A stretch of DNA of 64,000 bases from Solenopsis invicta (GCF_016802725.1 NC_052669.1:11183770-11247769); one strand, 5' to 3'. Counted from the stretch's first letter, positions 33,021 to 44,530 are shown. Made by a program: numbers and translations. Notes: a model not told the origin generated them from the letters alone.

Positions 33021-33212
33021 ATGGCCGCTCCGTTAGAAGTTTGCAGGAAGAACAGAGAGCCACGATGATACGATTTCTTTAAAGGAAGGAGTGAAAGGTG
33101 CTGAAATTCACCGGAGGCTTTCAAGACAATGAGGGGACAGTGCTTTACCGCGCAGAAGTGTATATGAATGGATCGAAAAGTTTAAAGGTGGACGTACAAG
33201 TGTGACACACGA

Positions 33213-33244
<32 letters not shown>

Positions 33245-33330
33245 CGCGCAGGACGCCCGTTAACTTCCACCACCGACGAAAAGGTTTAACAAGGTCAAGA
33301 GTTGATACTGGCAAATGAGCATATTACGTG
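33021..33330 (+). pseudogene. Mariner transposase N-terminus, left foldback arm
   Basis: The frame starts MAAPLEVCRKNREPR, shifts, and continues with FHRRLSRQ-like residues, SVYEWIEKFKGGRTSVTHEE (across a shift) and then a (GA)n expansion at 33211-33243, before RRTPVNFHHRR. The family pattern is MAAPLEV...RFLWAEGV..AEIHRRLS...SVYEWIEKFK.GRTSVTDEER. The (GA)n expansion sits where ERAGRP would be encoded. It is truncated before the catalytic domain. Confidence 0.75.
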
Positions 33331-34214
33331 AAAAGCTTCCGATGAACCCGTGGTGGGAGTAGTAATGATGTGTGCAGTTTGCAAGCGTCTCTCTCTAATT
33401 CTTTGCCCTCTCACTTATTTTTTGACCGTAAGTCCCCACGTGTACCAACCTTGTTTAACTCCGTAAAGTTGTTACAACTGAATGTGGTTGTTTTCGTTGC
33501 ACGCACGTCATTTAGTATTGTATCGGTCTCTTTATCGTATATGTGCGTGAATGTCGTACGATTGCATTTATCGTATAATTATAATAAAATGTACATTGGA
33601 TTCGACATAAAAAACGTATGAAAGATGTCGATAATTTTGAAAAAAAAAATGTTAAGACTTATCTCCACGATGCTGAAACTCGGTGCAACTTTTCGGGCTG
33701 AGAACTGTGTGATCAATTAGCTTGTCACTTTTCCGCAAAAGCTAAACGTTGATTGGTTACAAATTTTTCGATCTGAGAACTCGGACCGATTTCTAGCCAT
33801 TTCTAGTATCGCAGGCTTTTATAAATAAACTTCTGCATAGTAATCAAAGAATAGCGTAATATTATTACAATTTCTACGAGCTAGTTTCAAAATTTCCTGT
33901 TTGTGACCAATTCAGTACCAATTGTAATTGATTATTTCTGGTCAATTTTATTTAACGACAACTACAATATGTAAGATAATAATAAAGTATATAAATGTAG
34001 GATAATATTAAAGGAAAATAACTAATATAATAAAGGATAATAATAAATGACTTTTATTTATATGAAAGAAACTCTGATATATTTAAACCAATGGTTTTGC
34101 GCTCATGTTATAAATCACAGATTAATTATAGGCCGTAAACGAGCAAGACGGTTGTTAATTTAATTAATTTATTAAAATCTAAAAAGATTGCGAGTACGTA
34201 ACGTTTCGGTCTTA

Positions 34215-34553
34215 CTAGACCTTCAGCCGTAACGTTAACATTAATCTATCATCTTTTTGAACATATTTTTTATTTATTTTTCTACTCGTATATAAATACG
34301 AGTTTGTACCAAACATTAATTGTAATATTTCATCGAGAATGCATTGATAGTATTCGGTATTTTCTTTAACAAGTGTAATTATTTTTTGTATTACATAATT
34401 TTCTTGAGAAAAGTAATCACCATGAAAATTTATAAAGCATTTTTCAACAATTTTACTAATATGAATTAATTCATCAGAGGGATACATTATTAGGTACCCT
34501 TCAGAGACATAATGATATGTATCAGGTACCAGAGAAAAGGACACGACGAACAT
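34215..34553 (-). CDS. Uncharacterised 112-codon frame between mariner arms
   Basis: The minus-strand frame contains YLIMYPSDELIHISKIVEKC and FHGDYFSQENYVIQKIITLV, with natural-looking composition and no internal stop for 112 codons. Spacing of hydrophobic residues suggests helices. The PSDEL...IVEK..F pattern reminds me of a segment downstream of the catalytic domain in some insect DNA transposases, but I cannot name the family. It ends inside a Penelope-type motif (34196-34232). It is likely a transposase fragment rather than a host gene. Confidence 0.3.
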   Translation of the reverse strand: MFVVSFSLVPDTYHYVSEGYLIMYPSDELIHISKIVEKCFINFHGDYFSQENYVIQKIITLVKENTEYYQCILDEILQLMFGTNSYLYTSRKINKKYVQKDDRLMLTLRLKV

Positions 34554-34589
34554 ATAGCAGGGTGTGACAAAGATGCAAAACAGTTGTAG

Positions 34590-34830
34590 TAACCTGATAT
34601 CATCAAATATTTAGTTTTTCGTTGTTGGCAGACCTGGGGACTTACGGTCTCTCGATGTGAAAAAGGGGCGTGGTTTCCGAGTTTTGTGCACACCATTTCT
34701 ACTTCCACCATGGATGAACCTTTTACTCCTTCCGACCAAAGAAATCGTATCAGAGCTCACTGTTCCTACTTGGTCCAAACTTCGAGCGGAGCGGCTATAT
34801 TTACACGTTTGTAGCGGTAAACAAACTGAT
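34590..34830 (-). pseudogene. Mariner transposase N-terminus, right foldback arm
   Basis: The minus strand reads IAAPLEVWTK, a stop, ALIRFLWSEGVKGSSMVEVE and then TVSPQVCQQRK. It mirrors the left arm at 33021. The start codon is mutated (ATG to ATA) and the frame is stopped early, so no protein can be made. Confidence 0.7.
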
Positions 34831-34962
34831 GCGATCAAGGTCCAGCTTTGATCACAGGACCCCAGTAGTGCCAACTTAAAGTCTGCCTGCCCGGAACGCA
34901 GTGTGACAAACTTAAAAATATGTTGTAGCAAAAGTGCAGATAATTTTCGACTTACCTTTGTA

Positions 34963-36488
34963 TTTACTGTGCATTTGCTGACATTACCGACGGAATACTA
35001 TTAAAGACCAATGATTTTACGGAAGTTTACGTGACTATTAAGATTTAAATGATTAAAAGAAAGAAACTAATATAGTATCAATTTACATTATAGGTAATGT
35101 AGTATTAATTTTATGATTTGCTTTTATTTTTATCTATATTTACAACTCTAATTTTATTAAAAACTACAATTTTTTTTAATGTTCAAGTTTGATTATCTAT
35201 AGAAGTGATAATTGAATAAAAATAATTTTTAGACATACAACATGATTGCTTGTACATGTAATCAAATAACGAAATTTCAAAAATTATCAACATTTATTTG
35301 TTATGTGTCAACAATATGATAGCCATATGATAGCAAAAATAATCCGTCGTTCCACCTTAAACATCATGGTGAAAACATAATGGCATCAAAACATGTATAA
35401 TGATTGCTATATGTTGCTGTCTATCTCTTCAAGTTAAGAAGCTTTTTAATTGTAATTTGTTGCTAACAAAGTGTTGACAATTAAAAATTGTCATCTCTAA
35501 GCTGTATGTAGCATTATTAGAATCATGGACGCCGCGGAACTGAATTTCTCCTAAATAGAAATCATACAATATAGAATAAAAGGCGTAGTGTTTCAAGAGG
35601 TTTGATAAGTACATGTTTTGAAATAAGAGGATTGCATTTTAGAAATTTGAGATTTTAAAATTGAGTCTTTAAAATTAGAGTCTGTATAATTAGTATTCAA
35701 AATGGAAATTAATAAAATGTTCTGAGAACCAAATGTTTATATGTGCATCAGGAGGCTGGTACAGCACATTTTGTTCGCATATTATCAGCATTATGCAGTA
35801 TTCATTTTTTGGCATATTTTACTTTTATGTTGCTACTAACATGCTATTAACTGTTAGTTGCAGATAGTAAACTTATGATAACAAGTTACCTTTAAGTTGC
35901 CTTCAATTTGCAATCAATGTGTTATTAATTGTGGATGGCAAACTGATACAAGTTGTTGCTAAATTGCTGATTTAACAAATAACCTTTTTGCGAGTAACAA
36001 TACACTGGCGTCACATAACCTAGTCCCTGCAAAGGAGGTTCAGGACGCAAAATCTTAAAAACCCCCAACAAATTGATGCTGACATGTTCCCATTTATTTG
36101 TCGTTAGAATTGGAATTCACCTGAGTCCGACAGACATAATGCTGTCTTACCTTGTCCCGAATTTATCGAAATTAACCTTTAAACACATAAGTGGATCTGG
36201 GAGACTTTTCCGGAAAAATTTTACTTTTGTGCCATTTTATTTTAGTTGAGCAATGAAGTTGGTCAATTGTAGCAGAGGAGACTTTAAACATTTTTTCCAC
36301 TTAGCCCAAATCTTTTTTTTCATTCCGCTTTCACACAGTAAGCGATCGAAAATCTAAGAGAATTTTCAATATGTGTTTATGGATTAATTGCTGTAACAAT
36401 TGTAGACAATAAGATTAAACTCACTGCATTTGGTTATTTGAGATTGAAAAAAATACGAAGTCGGTTACCCGGAAAAAATTTTTTATAT
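34963..36488. other. Intron, repeats of uncertain identity
   Basis: AT-rich. The stretches 35300-35420 and 35740-36000 share words such as gttgctatca, gatagcaac and ttgctaac with 37240-37590, so an old MITE family may be present. No boundaries could be set and no coding signal was seen. Confidence 0.4.
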
Positions 36489-36490
36489 TA

Positions 36491-37103
36491 CAGGATGTCC
36501 CAGATCATTGTATAAATCTTCGCACGATGAGGTAGAAGGAATTGAATTAACCAAAAAGTCTAATATTATTTTGCGATATTTGCATTAATTTTTGAGTAAT
36601 AAAATATTAAAGTCAGTCGAATAAGAGCGCGCAAAGAGACAAGCGGTCGCTCGCCGTAGGACCGCTCGATGCGAAGGCATGAGGGAGCAGTGCGGTGCCA
36701 AGCTATTCTTTCCCTCGACGCACGCCACTTAAGCTCGTATCAGACTACGCATTGAAGATTGAGATTAAAGATTAAAGATTGAAATTTGACCAATCAAAAC
36801 AAGGAAATTTTAACTCTTTTTATTTTGATTGGCCAAAGCTCAATCTTTAATCTTCAATCTTCAATTTTCAATGCATAATCTGATACGGGCTTTACCGTCG
36901 CCTACAGTCGGGCCGCGATGAGCAGTCCTACGGCTCAGGCGAGCAACCGCTTGTCTCTCCGCGCGCTCTTATTTGACTGACTTTAGTATTTTATTACTCG
37001 AAAATTATTGCAAATATTGCAAAATGATATTAAACTTTTTGATTTATCTCGATCTCTTCTACCTCATCATGAAAAGATTTATACAACGGTCTGGGACACC
37101 TTG
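36491..37103. mobile_element. 613-bp palindromic foldback element
   Basis: TA flanks both sides. The left end CAGGATGTCCCAGATCATTG is mirrored by cggtctgggacaccttg. The arms pair through ataagagcgcgcaaagagac and caagcggtcgctcg to a central hairpin (gattgagattaaagattaaag against its complement near 36850). No transposase is encoded. It is a relative of the other CAGGRTGTCC elements. Confidence 0.85.
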
Positions 37104-37619
37104 TATAATCATATGTAATTATATATCAAATATGTCCATATATATTGAAATATATATAATAATATAATTATGCATAATTTTTATATATAATTATATATAA
37201 TTTTATACAATCGTACATAATTATGTATAATTATATACAATGACTATTCAGATAGCAATGCATTCCTGGCACATAAAGAGAACTATTTATTACAAACTTT
37301 CGTTTGGTTGCAATCACGTTTCTATAATCAAGATGTTAATCTCTTCGTATAGGGCATTCTAAAGAAAACAGGAAGAAAACTGTTTCCCAGGCAACTGAAG
37401 AGCAGTACCGTACAGAACTTTTTAATATAAAATTTCCACTAACTTGTTATAAAGTCGCATACACGGCATGCGTTGCTGGCAACATCTTAAGCAGAATCGG
37501 AAGCCGCTTTCCTCAAAAAAGATGACAACTTAGAAACGCATTTTTATCAAATTGATAGCAACATGCGGGAAACTTGCTATGTGGGTACATAAAATTATGT
37601 GCAATTATTTTATGTGTAT

Positions 37620-37640
37620 ATATATATATATATATATACT
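37620..37640. repeat. (TA)n microsatellite
   Basis: About ten TA units. Confidence 0.9.
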
Positions 37641-37679
37641 TAAAAGTAAAAAAATTTTTTTTGCGTAGTTGGGTCAATT

Positions 37680-38165
37680 TTCAAAAAATTTACACAAAAC
37701 AACCAAACGCGTGTTAGCTGCGTGTTAGAACGCAACAAATTATTTTTACAGAATAATCATATTTATAACTTTTTTTTTTAACGATGGGGAAATACTCATA
37801 GGATCCCAGGCTAGCTAGACCTGGGACTTGAGTCAGAGCTCTTATGAATCATGACCCACCTACCTATTAAAACTTCACCGTACCTGCACAAACCCTCGAT
37901 AAGGAGGAACCTCGGAACCGCTGAGGAGCAGTACATCAGAGTCAATATATATTCATAACTTACAAGCTAGAGTAGACAACTTTGAGTGAATTTCATAGTC
38001 GAATAACCTCCGCCTTCATTCTAATTTCACAGTCTCCCGATTATCTTTTAAAAACTATACTTTCTCACCTACTTAGTGGAGAATCCAAACGTACCTTAAA
38101 ATGTCGAATGCAGTGAGAATCCTGCAAATGGCGTCGTGCCTCACTAAATAGTGCTACCATCGTTA
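37680..38165. other. Unassigned repeat-like stretch, no gene
   Basis: The segment from gatggggaaatactcatagg to ctcggaaccgctgaggagc is GC-richer than its surroundings and lacks a frame. It resembles the 3' untranslated end of a retroelement, but I cannot support a family. Confidence 0.3.
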
Positions 38166-38167
38166 TA

Positions 38168-40154
38168 CAAGGTGTAACAAAACTGACGATAATAATTTTA
38201 ATGACAGATTTTTTGGAAGATTTTAAAACGAAAATTTTAATACCAAAATGTTGATGCTAATAATTTTCAAATGGGAAGAGTTTAAAGATTACGAATAACG
38301 GCTAGAATTTTGCATGCCCAGGGATAGCAATGTGTTCCCTTGAATCAAATGCCTTTATAATGTGAGGCTCTTTAATTACTTTATTTAAAATGCGTTTTTG
38401 GGCATTTAAACGTAAAGATTAAATGTGCGTGTTAATCTTTTTAAACGGAGTGGCTGACTGACTGAAGATTGGGTGCCTAGCAACTGAACAACAGGACAAA
38501 ACTGCAATGCGTTGCATATATTAATAAACTATCAGGCTCGCGGACTATTACATCTTACAATAATAATAATAAAATTATTGTGAAAATACGCAATAATAGT
38601 TATATTAATAAACTAATTCTGTTTATAATAAATTTAGTGTAAAATCAAATAAATAGTATTTGCACGTAATAGTTCAATAATTATGTCGGTATTGATATGT
38701 CACATATCAAAATTGTCAAAATGTTAGTCATTATCGTTTATTTGATTTATACGATAAAAGTCTTTATGTAAAATTGACCTATGAAGACATTTTTTTATTA
38801 TTACTAGAGATTCGATATTAATGTAATATCGATATTGACATAGAATATGCACATACCGATTACATTACCTGCAAAAATTGGCGATTTTTCTTGCGGATAT
38901 AATGAGATTAATTGTAAGTGACTTTTGTAGACAATTTTGTTGCATGCTGAACACGAATTGGTTGTGATATCCAAACTTGGTTATCACGTCACAATTTTGA
39001 GAAAAATGATTTCAAAGAGGTAGAAAACGACAATTTTGAGAGTTTCTATGTGGTGTTATAGTACTAGCAACAAAAATTTTTTCTAAATTTTATTAACGCT
39101 ACATGAAAGTTCTATTTCGCTACGATCTTTTATTTTCTAGATATTATTGGAAGAAGAAATACTAGTTGCACGCGCCAAAAATCATTGTTCTTTTTATGAC
39201 ATGATGTTCATATTTTATTAATGATTTTATATTCTTTTAAAGCTAAATGTTTATATTTTCATGTAGCGTTAACAAAATTTAGAGAAAAATTTTTCTGCGG
39301 GTACTATAACACGAAAACCCTTAAGAGGATGCTAAAGTACTATGAATTACTGACATTTGCAGTGGACTAAATATCTTCGTATTGGCGTTACAGAATCACA
39401 AAAACCTTTTTTAGAATTGAAATACGTAAAAAGAAGATGCGCTCTAGTCAATTTTACAAGAAAATCGAACAAAAATTAATAAATCATTAAAAATTTACTT
39501 GTATAGTCACCTGAGGTTAAAATCGTCATTTTTATCACTTTGACGTCATTTTTTAAAAATTGTAACGTGATAACCAAATTTGGGCAACGAATTCGTGTTC
39601 AGCATATGTAAAAGTCTATAAAATTATTTACAATTAGTCTCCGCAAAAAAGTGTTTATTTTCGCAAGTTAATCGATACGTGCATACCATTCTACCTACAT
39701 TAATATCCAATCTGGTAATGATAAAACAATGATGTAAGCCGATCTTACTTAAAGACTTTTATCGTATGAACCAAATAAACGATAATGATTGACATTTTGA
39801 CAATTTTAATATTTGACACGTCAATATTGACATAATTATTAAACTATCATGTGCAAATATTATTTATCTGATTTTATATTTTAAATTTATTATAAATAAA
39901 CAGAACTAGTTTTTTAATAAAACTCTCATTAGGTATTTTTACATTATTTTCATTATTATTAAAAGTTGTCGATTTAGCGCGCCTTGAGCATATTACAATA
40001 GCGCGCGAAATTCTAGCCCTGTTATTCGTATTCTTTAAACTCTTCTTATTTGAAAATTATTATAGCCTCGACATTTTGACATTAGAATTTTTGTCTTAAA
40101 ATCTTCCAAAGAATCTGACATTAAAATTATTATTGTAAGTTTTGTTACACCCTG
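38168..40154. mobile_element. 2.0-kb palindromic foldback element upstream of exon 9
   Basis: TA flanks both sides (38166-38167, 40155-40156). The left end CAAGGTGTAACAAAACTGAC is mirrored by gtaagttttgttacaccctg. Both arms contain gaagagtttaaagattacga, the cgcgcgaaattctagccctg counterpart, and cattatcgtttatttg in inverted orientation. The pairing runs to a centre near 39170. No transposase is encoded. It ends 666 bp before the candidate exon at 40821. Confidence 0.85.
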
Positions 40155-40254
40155 TATAAATTTTGTTATAATATAATGTCATAAAAGCTAATACTGATTG
40201 TTTGCGTGTAAAATAATACTAAACAGAAATAATATTAAACAAAAATTTAATACA

Positions 40255-40292
40255 GACGTTTCGATACTCAGTTTTGGATCATCTTTGGTATA
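40255..40292 (-). ncRNA. Hammerhead-like Penelope motif (degenerate)
   Basis: The minus strand reads CCAAAGATGATCC...GTATCGAAACGTC: a CTGANGA-like box with its first bases changed, a short hairpin, and the GAAAC box. It is the same layout as 46985-47022. It lies alone without Penelope coding sequence, so it is probably the end of a lost copy. Confidence 0.4.
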
Positions 40293-40506
40293 TATAATAT
40301 AAAATTATAAAATTATTACGGCAGTATCTTTTTAACAAATTGCGCAGATCTTGATTATTCCTTTCCATGTATGTTGGTTGAGATAAATAAAAATTATTTG
40401 CATGAATAATGTTTAGAAGATTGAAGAATGTCTAGAATGTATTATGCAATTTTGGGTTCTAGTTAAGACAATACTTGATACGATTTTAAATATGAGAATT
40501 GAATAC

Positions 40507-40731
40507 CGACTCATATGTTGCATTGCAACATAATACAAATATTACAGAACTATTACATTGAGTTATATATTTCATTGTATCTCAATGATTAAACTGTAAT
40601 AATATTACATTAAATTGTAATATTAAATGTAATATTACATAATATATCGCTGTAATATTGTATACTCTATATTATATTTTATATAATTACTTTAATATTG
40701 TAACGTTATTCATATATTACATGCTGTGTGG
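40507..40731. repeat. AT-rich copy of the CATACAGCAC family
   Basis: Repeated TAATATTACA and its complement TGTAATATTA run across the segment, ending in catgctgtgtggga, the complement of the family end. It lies 90 bp before exon 9. Confidence 0.55.
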
Positions 40732-40820
40732 GATCTATATCTTAATTATGTTATATGTATGGAGGTTGGCCGAGGTTTATTTTTTCTTAAGTTAGTACTT
40801 TTTATTGTTTGTGCTATCAG

Positions 40821-40865
40821 ACGTACCGGACAGAGCGGATTTCCGAGTGGTTTCCCCACGCACAG
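40821..40865 (+). CDS. Liprin-alpha: Liprin-alpha candidate 45-nt symmetric exon
   Basis: The acceptor is attgtttgtgctatcag (AG 40819-40820) after a strong polypyrimidine stretch (tttattttttctt). The donor is cag|gttaat (GT 40866-40867). The first base completes the Arg codon left open by the exon at 10237-10391. The peptide is then RTGQSGFPSGFPTH followed by two bases of a split codon. ELRRRTGQ is the continuation I expect for insect liprin-alpha from memory. The exon is phase 2 at both ends, so inclusion or skipping keeps the frame, which suits a cassette exon. Confidence 0.65.
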
Positions 40866-40867
40866 GT

Positions 40868-41890
40868 TAATTAATGATACTAATATTGCATGTAAATCTT
40901 ATTATTATATGCCACTGTGCGTGACGCATTTGAATGGCTCTTGTGGGCATGAAGTAAGCAACTTTTGTCGACTCAGGTTACGTTAATGATAATTTGTTCA
41001 CTGTTCAAGCGATTATATTGTTTATTTATAAATCTTCAAAGATGTAAAGATATAAGGATGCAAAATGTTACTTGCATGCCAACAGTATCGATTCTTGCAA
41101 TGATTCGAGCACAGTGGCACGAAAACATTCAATAGTTTCGATAAACTCCCGAAAATCTTAGGAAAAATCGATACTAGTTTGTTTTCGCATCTATCGTATT
41201 TTTGAATCTGCCTAGTTCATGATAGATGTCACAGTATTAGATTACATTTATACGCTATGATATTTTGGCCGATCGATCATTTTGCCGAATTGGTACAAAC
41301 GTATTATTGTGTTTAAACAATTTGATGGTTTTGTAGAGCCTATAGAAAAACCGTATTGTCTGAACACGTTTATTACGATAATGCACCATTAATGACTGAT
41401 CCGGTAATGTTACCGAATATGGTATATAGTTTGCGCGACAAAACCGAATATCATTTTTGACCGAGTCGATGATCTTTCGCATACGATCAACAATCGTATT
41501 ATGTAAATGCGCACATATAAAATGTATTGTCATTGTAAAGCACGGCAAAATAATCGATCCCGCAAAACGACCGATTCGATCAGCAACCGTATCGTGTAAA
41601 TGAGGTTTTAAACAGAAAAAGTAACTTACAGAACCGAGAAAATTGTATTCATTATGAAACACGTTAATCTGTCTCGTGCATGAAGTTATTCCACACGAAT
41701 AAATTACAAACATACAGACTGAATGTCAACATCGTGGACGCACAGAGTATTTTAACAAGAGATATAGGATTTGTTTTTTTGAATAAAGGCAAAGAATGAT
41801 TATTTTTTCAATCAAGATCTCTTTATTCCATTATATATTCCAGAACAAGGACATACAGATTATGTGTAGAATAGTATACTACCCAACTAG
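40868..41890. other. Intron; contains an internally repeated 152-codon frame
   Basis: A minus-strand frame (41713-41255) is open for 152 codons and contains two related blocks, HLHDTVADRIGRF and HLHNTIVDRMRKI, about 96 bp apart at DNA level. The repeat is of DNA words (cgatca.caa.cgtat..tgtaaatg). I recognise no domain and do not call it a gene. Confidence 0.35.
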
Positions 41891-41899
41891 GTGTATTAG

Positions 41900-42560
41900 C
41901 TCTTTTTGCAGATTCTCTTTTCTCGAAGTTTTTTATCACTTTTTTACAAAGATGTATTTTAGCTGTATTTCAGCAATAGTTTTAATATTAATTTTGAAAG
42001 CGTTAATCATTGGATTATTAATACCTTTTTTTTTAACGTAGTCTCAAAAAAAAAGTATAACGATGTTAAATCATTTGATCTTTGTGGCTATTTTGTGAAA
42101 TTAAATGACCAGAAAACTTGAAATACATTGAAGTGATATTTTTGCTACTAGTATAGCATATGATCTCATTTTTTTGGAAGTAGAGGTTTATTATGCCTAT
42201 ATTCTCCACTTGAATCTATAAAAAATTAGTCAATATGTCTCTATAGCGCATTTCATTCAATTGTAAACAATCTTTCCAGTTTTATTTACAAAATATGTTT
42301 CAATGACATTATTCGATTAAAATTTGCATCTAACTATTATACATTTTGGATGCATAGGCTTCTCTTGAATTATACGCAAATTTTTGGAGCTCCAGATTAT
42401 TTTTCTTATTAACATAATGAAAATGCGCCTCGTTGCAAACGTGATTCTTATTTCCAAAAATTACTTATAACAAAATTTAAGGATGTTGTGTTTTTGTAAC
42501 GTTTTCTGATAAACTTTATTAATTTAAAAATGCTAGATAAAATAGGCGTGCGCTGCAAAG
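41900..42560 (-). pseudogene. Decayed DDE transposase, insect IS630/Tc1-like type
   Basis: The minus strand shows, in order: YVNKKNNLELQ, SREAYASKM, NIFCK*NWKDC, QLNEMRYRDILTNFL, YFQKNEIICYTSSKN, FSGHLISQNSHKDQM, DYVKKKGINNPMINAFKINI and KTIAEIQL. This follows the family order HFHLNGYVNKQN, ENPR..HE.PLH, YFFENEAG, V.GERYRDMIT.FL, WFQQDGATCHTA, FPGRVISRNGD and GYVKDKVY.NNP. The catalytic WFQQDGA is degraded and there are many stops, so it is an old fossil. The outer ends were not found. Confidence 0.75.
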
Positions 42561-42599
42561 CTTTTAATCTTACATAATTTCATACAAATTACAAATTTA

Positions 42600-43300
42600 T
42601 TATTACTATTAACACATCAATACACATAGTCAAAATACGTCATTTTCGATGACAGCCGCTCACACAATTAGCGCAACGAGATTACCAATCGGCATCGTGG
42701 AAAAGCGACAACAATAACTTCGGTATATTTTTTTTACATGCTTTTTTTAGAAAGGACAGCTATGAAATAACAAGAAACATATGATAGCCGTGATAGGTGA
42801 AAAATGCCATGCAATTTAAATTCTATATCTCTTGTGAATCACTCTTATAATGCAGAATACGATGATACTATGGATGCGTGCATGTGCGTGCGCCCGTGCA
42901 TGCGTGCGTGCGGAGGAGAGATTGAAAATTTTTCTTCTAATTCTTCATATAAATTTTTGAAATTTCTACACAAGTTTTGAATTTTTTTAGAAAACTTTTC
43001 TGATTTTTTGTATGAATATCTTTCAGAAATACTAATAAAATTAAAAAAAAGTATTTTAGATAGGTCAATAACTAGTACGATAAAAGATATTGTATTAAAT
43101 ATGTTACATTAATTGTTTATTTAAAACCATTATGAATTAAAATGTTTTAACTTAATTTGTGTAGATCATCCTCAGCCAATTCTATCAGTATCTAAATATA
43201 TCCATTGTTTAGAAGAAAAAATAAATTGAGAATAGAAGTTATTAGTCGATATAAAAATAAAAATAAAAATGAAAAACAATTGCATATGTAGTCAACAAAA
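42600..43300. other. Intron, nothing recognisable
   Basis: AT-rich, with a small CATGCGTGCG run at 42876-42912. No coding signal. Confidence 0.5.
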
Positions 43301-43309
43301 ACAAATTTA

Positions 43310-43895
43310 AAACAAATAAGTTATACAAAACGGCAATAAGAGTGCGGATGATAGTACACAGTTTATATTTCTTTTTTATATACCTACATATAATTTAATC
43401 AAAACGTATGTTTGTTTCGGTTCACAATTTAAGCCATCTTTAGCGCAATGTTAAGTGGGAAGCTAACAATGCCAATAAAAAAACGTAAAGAATGAAGAAA
43501 CCGAAGCATTTATTTAGATATTTAAAGCAGGAAAATTCAAGCCTTTTATTCCATTGATATTTGTGAGTTCAGGTAATTAGTCCAAAGTTGTTTGCAATTT
43601 GGAAATTATCATCTGACTGTAAAGTAGTTAGAAACTCTCCCATCTGTAGAACGCAAAGCGATGAATTAACCGTAGTTATAATTAGTCAAGAAGGAGTGAA
43701 AAAATGAATAATTTAGCGTATAAATAAGTCAAATATTAAAATTCAAACTTGCATGACAAAGACAAAACGCAGTTAAACAATGAATGGACTGCTGCATATG
43801 TTTTGATTAAATTATTGTATATGAAAAAGAAATATAAACTTTGCATTATCATCCGCGTCTGGCCTTTATTGCTGTTTTGTACAATTTATTTATTT
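43310..43895 (-). mobile_element. Collapsed Penelope-like element: inverted ends without ORF
   Basis: aagttatacaaaacggcaat then gcggatgatagtacacagttt at the left is mirrored near 43800-43895 by tgcattatcatccgcgt, ctttattgctgttttgtac. These ends are homologous to the inverted ends of the Penelope-like element at 46876-55772 (gcgggtaatagtgcgcag). A degenerate hammerhead-like motif (43406-43446) follows the left end, at the same relative position as in the larger copy. The reverse transcriptase and endonuclease are missing. Confidence 0.6.
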
Positions 43896-44526
43896 GTTTA
43901 ATTTCAAGAGTTTTAATAATTTAGTTACAAATTTATTGTTAAATGATAAATAAATATAAAAAATGCAATTAAAAATAAAACAATACTCGTCAAGTAATGT
44001 TCGCGCTGCAAGTAAGAAGTTTCTTCAATTCAGTCTGATATAATTTTTTAAATTTGGGATCTTATTACTAATATGCTTAAAATTTTACATTAATGACAAA
44101 GAAATATGAACGATACAAGTTAAATTTGAATTGACATTTAATGAAATTTTATTTAATTGACTATACTTTTTCTTATTTCTGAGCAAAGAAACAGATATGA
44201 AAAATTTTACTTTTTCGGGATTTTTTCTACCATGGAGAAACATTAACTTTTCTAATCTGATTATCATTTATAATACATTATATGTTTGTTATAATCTAGT
44301 TTCGATTTTTATTTATAGTACATTATATAATGTTAATATAAATATCTGATCTTTGATGTAGCTTGCTACTTTTTATTTTTATTTACTATATAACGATAAA
44401 TTTTAATATGCTTTTGTTGCACATATGACACTTTTTTATTTCCGCTTTTATATTGATTAGTAAATTATATCCTCTATGTATTTCTTTTTTTGAATGGATA
44501 GGTAGTTTTAAATATTGATAAAATTG

Positions 44527-44530
<4 letters not shown>

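Larger units (their letters stand above)
32359..34960. mobile_element. Composite mariner foldback element
   Basis: TA flanks both sides (32357-32358, 34961-34962). The left end ttagggtaagtcaaaaatta is mirrored by taattttcgacttaccttt. The arms share tttaagttggcactactggg and gatcaaagctgg in inverted form. Each arm then carries the N-terminus of a mariner transposase of a different subfamily from the 8415 element. The left arm is interrupted by a 501-bp insertion at 32473-32973. The space between the arms (33460-34570) holds unrelated sequence. Confidence 0.75.
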
